Under the pieces are notes generated by a model, which did no database searches, had not been told where the DNA came from, and saw only the letters and a list, made by a program, of their open reading frames with translations. Positions 60,320 to 64,000 of a stretch of 64,000 nucleotides of DNA are shown one piece after another. The DNA comes from Hyphomicrobiales bacterium (lineage in GTDB: Bacteria > Pseudomonadota > Alphaproteobacteria > Rhizobiales > MH13): NCBI GenBank assembly GCA_017642935.1, contig JAEPOK010000002.1, positions 1,361,501 to 1,425,500 on the forward strand, read 5' to 3'. A program made the position numbers and the translations under genes. How positions within the stretch are numbered: the stretch's first letter is position 1; every line of letters begins with the position of its first letter.

Positions 60320-63175
60320 ATGGGCTCATTGACGTTCCATTTTGACGGACGGGCATGTCCCGCCAACGAAGGCGACAGCATCGCAGCGGCGTTAGCCGCA
60401 GCGGGGGAAACGGCGTTTGGACGGCGGCGCAGCGAGCTGCCTCGGGGCACGTTTTGCGGCATGGGTGTCTGTTATGATTGCCTTGTGACGGTGAACAGTC
60501 GGCGTGGTCAACGCGCCTGCATGACGACCGTCAGCGATGGCATGAGCGTGCGCAGCGAGCATGAGCGCCGACTTGCTGACGAAACGGTGCCCCCGCGTCC
60601 AGGTCCCGTGCAGACATTGAAAACAGAGATTGCGGTGATTGGTGCCGGCCCGGCTGGCCTTTCTGCTGCGCTGCGTGCCGCAACCGCCGGTGCGGATGTC
60701 GTGGTGCTAGACGAACGTGGGGAACCAGGGGGGCAATATTTCAAACCGCGCTCTGGCGGCTATCGCGGGCGCTTTGGGCTTGATCGCCAGCACCGCCGTG
60801 GCGACAGCTTGCGTACTCGCACCGTAGAAAGCGGCGCGCAGATCAAAACCGACCAGAGTGTCTGGTTTGCCCGGTCATGTGGTGACGGGTTCGAGTTACG
60901 TGGTCTCTGCCCGACCGGAGGTTTGCATCTGCATGCCCGCGCTGTGATCATCGCAACCGGGGCATACGAGCGTCCAGCCATGGTGCCGGGCTGGACCTTG
61001 CCCGGCGTAATGACGATCGGCGCCGCACAAACATTCGTTCGCCGTTATGGCGTTGCTCCCGGACGCAGGGTTTTGATCGCCAGCCATGGGCCGCTTGGAC
61101 TTCAATTGGCTGCCGAACTCAGTGCGCTTGATGCGGATGTAATCGCGTTGGCTGAACGCGGGCAGCCGCATTTTGGTCCCCAGGGCTTGAAGGCTGCCAT
61201 GGCCGCGCCGCGCCTTGTAGCCGAAGGGCTTGGTTATCGCGTCGCGGCGTTGCGGGCCGGCGTGCCTGTGTTGACTGGATGGGAACTTGTCCGCGTGTTC
61301 GGTGAGGATCGGGTTGAAGGAGCCGACCTCCACGAGATAGCCACTGGCCGGACTCGACACTTTGACGTCGATACGGTGGCCGCTGGTGATGGTTTCGCCC
61401 CGCAACTCGAGTTGGCCCGACTGCTGGGGGTGCCAATCCAAACGGATCCGGCCACAGGTACTATCAGGCCTGAGCGCGCGACCGACGGCCGAACACCGGT
61501 CAAGGGCGTCTGGATTGCAGGCGATGCTGGTGGACTCGGCGGCGCCGAGATAGCGCTATGTCAGGGTGACATGAGCGCCATTGGCGCCCTCGATCATATC
61601 GGCAGGTCACATGCCGCTGGTTTGACGCGAACGCGTCACCACTTCAGACGCGCCCAACACTTCCAGTCTGCCCTGTGGCATCTCTACGCAGCGCCGCCGC
61701 GCCACCCGCCTTCAGACTCAACCATTGTGTGCCGCTGCGAAGAGGTGACGGCAGCAGAGGCTCGTGCCGCGATCGCTGATGGCGCGAGCGATCCAGCTGT
61801 TCTTAAGCGCCAGACCCGTATTGGCATGGGACGCTGCCAGGGCCGGTATTGCCTGCCTCAGGCAATGCGCATGCTCAACGATGCTGGACACCCTGCGACT
61901 TCTGAAGCGCTTTTCGCCCCGCAAATCCCGGTGCGCCCTGTTCCTCTTGGGGCTCTGGCTCTGGAAAAGCCCGAATGGGGCGGTCACCGCGAGAGCGCTC
62001 CGGCGGTGCGGCCGGGCAAGCCCAGCACGCAACCACTGGCGGTGAAAACGGCCGATCTGGTCATCATTGGTGGCGGGGTTACAGGAGTTTCAGCTGCTCT
62101 CTACGCGGCGCGCGCTGGAGCGTCTGTCGTGTGCCTTGATCGGGGGCGGGTCAATGGCGAAGCATCTGGTGGGAATGCTGGCAGCCTGCACCTTCAGCTA
62201 CTTTCTTGGGACTTTGGCGGCAAGGCGGTCGGTGATGGAAGCCTGCAATTGCAGACCTTGCCGCTGCAGAAGGAATCCATTGCGCTTTGGAAGGACCTCG
62301 AGGAAGAGCTAAGCGCCGATTTCGAGATGGCGGTGACCGGTGGTTTGATGGTCGCAGAAAGCAATGACCAGATAGCCTTCCTGGAAGCCAAAACGGAGGC
62401 GGAAGCACGCGTCGGCATTCAAACCGAAGTCATCGATGGGGCGCGGGTGCGAGAGATTGCCCCAGCTATTTCTGAGGCTATTGTCGCTGCCGCCTGGTGT
62501 TCTGGTGAAGGAAAAATCAACCCACTTGCGGCGACGCCGCCGCTTGCTCAGGCGGCGCGCAGCGCCGGCGCGCACATCGAAGAATTCGCCGTCGTCTCTG
62601 GGATCACGCGCGAAGGTCCTGGCTATGCCGTTGCGACGTCGCGTGGCCAGGTAACAGCACCACGGGTGCTGATCGCAGCAGGTGGCTGGTCAACCCAGGT
62701 CGCTGCAATGCTGGGTGCGTCCTTGCCCATTCGTGGCGCTCCGCTTCAGATGGTGGTCACCGCACCCGGGCCGCCAATTGTTCCCTGTCTGCTAGCCCAC
62801 GCCGACCGTCATCTAACCATGAAACAAACCGCGTCAGGCTCGGTGATCATTGGTGGCGCCTGGCCCGCGATAACGGGGCCGCATGGCTACAGCGCGATTT
62901 TGCCGGAGAGCCTGGAAGGCAATCTGTGGGTTGCAGCCCACACTGTGCCCCAGGTGGCGAGTCTACAAGTGATCCGCAGTTGGGCTGCCATGAACATCGA
63001 CATTGACGGCGCACCCGTGATTGGACCGTTGCCAGGCCATGCAGGTATCACTGTTGCTGCCAGCGCCAATGGCTACACCCTTGGCCCTCTTTTGGGCCGC
63101 GAGGCCGCCGCTGCGGCGCTCTCTGGCCGGCTACGCCAAGACATTGAGGCCTTTTCCATGGCCCGCTTCACCTAA
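60320..63175 (+). CDS. Fused 2Fe-2S/FAD/BFD/DAO dehydrogenase (HcnABC/LhpBEF-like)
   Basis: A 951-residue fusion of three normally separate subunits. Residues 1-90: HcnA/SoxA-type 2Fe-2S domain with Cys46, 51, 54 and 67. About 103-460: NAD(P)/FAD oxidoreductase with GAGPAG (108-113) and GDAGGLGGAEI. 471-511: BFD-like 2Fe-2S with Cys471, 473, 506 and 511. About 580-951: FAD-dependent DAO domain (IIGGGVTGVSAALY; NIDIDGAPVIGPLPG). The architecture equals HcnA+HcnB+HcnC, opine oxidase, or D-hydroxyproline dehydrogenase subunits in one chain. It should oxidise an amino or imino acid. It begins right after the DapA stop. Confidence 0.88.
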   Translation: MGSLTFHFDGRACPANEGDSIAAALAAAGETAFGRRRSELPRGTFCGMGVCYDCLVTVNSRRGQRACMTTVSDGMSVRSEHERRLADETVPPRPGPVQTLKTEIAVIGAGPAGLSAALRAATAGADVVVLDERGEPGGQYFKPRSGGYRGRFGLDRQHRRGDSLRTRTVESGAQIKTDQSVWFARSCGDGFELRGLCPTGGLHLHARAVIIATGAYERPAMVPGWTLPGVMTIGAAQTFVRRYGVAPGRRVLIASHGPLGLQLAAELSALDADVIALAERGQPHFGPQGLKAAMAAPRLVAEGLGYRVAALRAGVPVLTGWELVRVFGEDRVEGADLHEIATGRTRHFDVDTVAAGDGFAPQLELARLLGVPIQTDPATGTIRPERATDGRTPVKGVWIAGDAGGLGGAEIALCQGDMSAIGALDHIGRSHAAGLTRTRHHFRRAQHFQSALWHLYAAPPRHPPSDSTIVCRCEEVTAAEARAAIADGASDPAVLKRQTRIGMGRCQGRYCLPQAMRMLNDAGHPATSEALFAPQIPVRPVPLGALALEKPEWGGHRESAPAVRPGKPSTQPLAVKTADLVIIGGGVTGVSAALYAARAGASVVCLDRGRVNGEASGGNAGSLHLQLLSWDFGGKAVGDGSLQLQTLPLQKESIALWKDLEEELSADFEMAVTGGLMVAESNDQIAFLEAKTEAEARVGIQTEVIDGARVREIAPAISEAIVAAAWCSGEGKINPLAATPPLAQAARSAGAHIEEFAVVSGITREGPGYAVATSRGQVTAPRVLIAAGGWSTQVAAMLGASLPIRGAPLQMVVTAPGPPIVPCLLAHADRHLTMKQTASGSVIIGGAWPAITGPHGYSAILPESLEGNLWVAAHTVPQVASLQVIRSWAAMNIDIDGAPVIGPLPGHAGITVAASANGYTLGPLLGREAAAAALSGRLRQDIEAFSMARFT

Positions 63176-63196
63176 CCCACCGCAGGAGAACCCCAA

Positions 63197-63610
63197 ATGA
63201 CCGCCCTTAAGATTACAGCCGGACCATACACATTTGATGCGCGCCTTGAGCGAGAGGCTGCCCCAAAAACCTGCGCTGCCTTTGAAGCCGCTATGCCATT
63301 CAACGGGCAGATCGTTCATGTGCGCTGGTCAGGGGAGGGTGTTTGGATTCCGTTGGGGGACCGAGACTTTGGCGTCGGATATGAGAACCATACCAGCCAT
63401 CCTGCGCCGGGCCACATTATCCTTTACCCGGCAGGTATCAGCGAAACAGAGATCCTACTGGCATACGGTGGCGTTGATTTCTCATCCAAGATGGGACAGC
63501 TGGCCGGCAATCACTTCATCACGCTGACGTCTGGGCTAGAAAACCTGATGGCACTGGGCAACCGCGTGCTTTGGGAAGGCGCTCAGGATATCGCGTTTTC
63601 CTATGCATGA
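63197..63610 (+). CDS. DUF3830 cyclophilin-like protein
   Basis: A 137-residue protein of the DUF3830 family, predicted cyclophilin-like barrel: FDARLEREAAPKTCAAFEAA, VHVRWSGEGVWIPLGD, HPAPGHIILYPAGISETEIL, YGGVDFSSKMGQLAGNHF. The family is common in operons for amino-acid, pyrimidine or opine catabolism but its reaction is unknown. It has AGGAG upstream of ATG 63197. Between the large dehydrogenase and the Gfo/Idh/MocA gene, it is part of the same operon. Confidence 0.85.
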   Translation: MTALKITAGPYTFDARLEREAAPKTCAAFEAAMPFNGQIVHVRWSGEGVWIPLGDRDFGVGYENHTSHPAPGHIILYPAGISETEILLAYGGVDFSSKMGQLAGNHFITLTSGLENLMALGNRVLWEGAQDIAFSYA

Positions 63611-63667
63611 ACTGGCGATGCTTAGGCGGTGGCTGCCGGATCGACAGGCGTGACCGGAGACAAGGCA

Positions 63668-64000
63668 ATGGTGCGTCTTGCACTTGTCGGCCCTGGACGA
63701 TGGGGCCGCATTCTTGTGCAGTCTGTTCAGGGCCTTTCTGAAACAGTGACGTTCACCCACGCGGTCGCGCGGTCGCCTTCAAAGGTGGCTTCTTGGTGCG
63801 ACGCGCAAGGCATCTCGCTTAACGATGATATGTCGACTGTATTGGCGGACCCTGACATTGATGGCATCGTTCTGGCCACGCCTCACTCCCAACACGCAGA
63901 CCAGATCGTCCAAGTGGCAAAAGCGGGAAAGCACCTTTTCTGCGAAAAGCCCGTCGCGCTGACACGCGCTTGTGCAGAGGTGGCCCTGCTCGCGGTTAGG
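63668..64000 (+). CDS. Gfo/Idh/MocA oxidoreductase (runs off window)
   Basis: The first 111 residues of an NAD(P)-dependent dehydrogenase: Rossmann start MVRLALVGPGRWGRILVQSV, then LADPDIDGIVLATPHSQHAD, and KAGKHLFCEKPVALTRACA, the EKP motif of the family. GGAGAC precedes the ATG. The 3' end lies right of the window. It probably reduces or oxidises a keto or sugar-like intermediate in the operon. Confidence 0.9.
   Translation, partial: MVRLALVGPGRWGRILVQSVQGLSETVTFTHAVARSPSKVASWCDAQGISLNDDMSTVLADPDIDGIVLATPHSQHADQIVQVAKAGKHLFCEKPVALTRACAEVALLAVR

Overview
The window looks like the chromosome of a flagellated alphaproteobacterium. The evidence is a FliF/FlgD/FliK flagellar cluster that includes SciP (DUF1153, an alphaproteobacterial CtrA inhibitor), an alphaproteobacterial-type MnmA, and a GntR-controlled amino-acid-type catabolic operon. 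Rhizobiales is my best guess, but the sequence does not fix the order or genus.

Layout: (1) 1-5.4 kb is core: fliF (3' end off the window), sciP, flgD and fliK on the minus strand, then mnmA and an intact elongator tRNA-Met(CAU) at 5388-5464. (2) About 5.47-27.25 kb is a first integrative island. It starts with a tyrosine recombinase next to the tRNA and ends at a copy of the tRNA 3' end (27209-27256). Its cargo is a copper-resistance regulon (multicopper oxidase, CopC, CopD, two cytochromes c, a CueR-like regulator, a P1B ATPase, a DUF305 protein and a Crp/Fnr regulator), an old mobile unit (HUH-like protein and short recombinase), an ECF-sigma stress cluster (msrB, DUF4394, fasciclin, anti-sigma, sigma), a GAF-EAL protein, and an RFC-like AAA ATPase with an unknown partner. 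(3) About 27.26-53.12 kb is a second island ending at a third copy of the tRNA 3' end (53068-53115). It carries a KAP-type NTPase divergent from two overlapping large genes, the second with a PD-(D/E)XK-like N-terminus (a candidate undescribed defence locus); a small nuclease-like gene; HigBA; a satellite-like module (primase-helicase, AlpA, integrase); phage head and packaging remnants (two DUF2190 pseudogenes and a GpA-terminase fragment); a Gly/Ser-rich repeat protein; a 1.77-kilo-residue SIR2-STAND-TPR protein; a TacAT-like toxin-antitoxin pair; a broken BMT5-like methyltransferase gene; and an AlkB-like oxygenase. (4) 53.6-64 kb is chromosome again: a GntR/FCD regulator, then an M20 amidohydrolase, a polar amino-acid ABC transporter, a phosphotriesterase-family enzyme, a DapA-family enzyme, a three-subunits-in-one FAD/Fe-S dehydrogenase, a DUF3830 protein and a Gfo/Idh/MocA dehydrogenase that runs off the end.

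The most interesting structure is in island 2. Diverged direct repeats of about 490 bp (43351-43836 and 50009-50501, with a left-half copy at 52915-53115 and a right-part copy at 40555-40666) bracket the SIR2-STAND gene and the toxin-antitoxin/methyltransferase/AlkB block as separate cassettes. Three copies share an identical 25-base core. This looks like repeated accretion of small integrative cassettes at one tRNA-Met gene, each leaving a decayed end behind.

Limits: family calls come from motifs recognised by eye. No database search, alignment score or structure prediction was run, and repeat similarity was judged visually.
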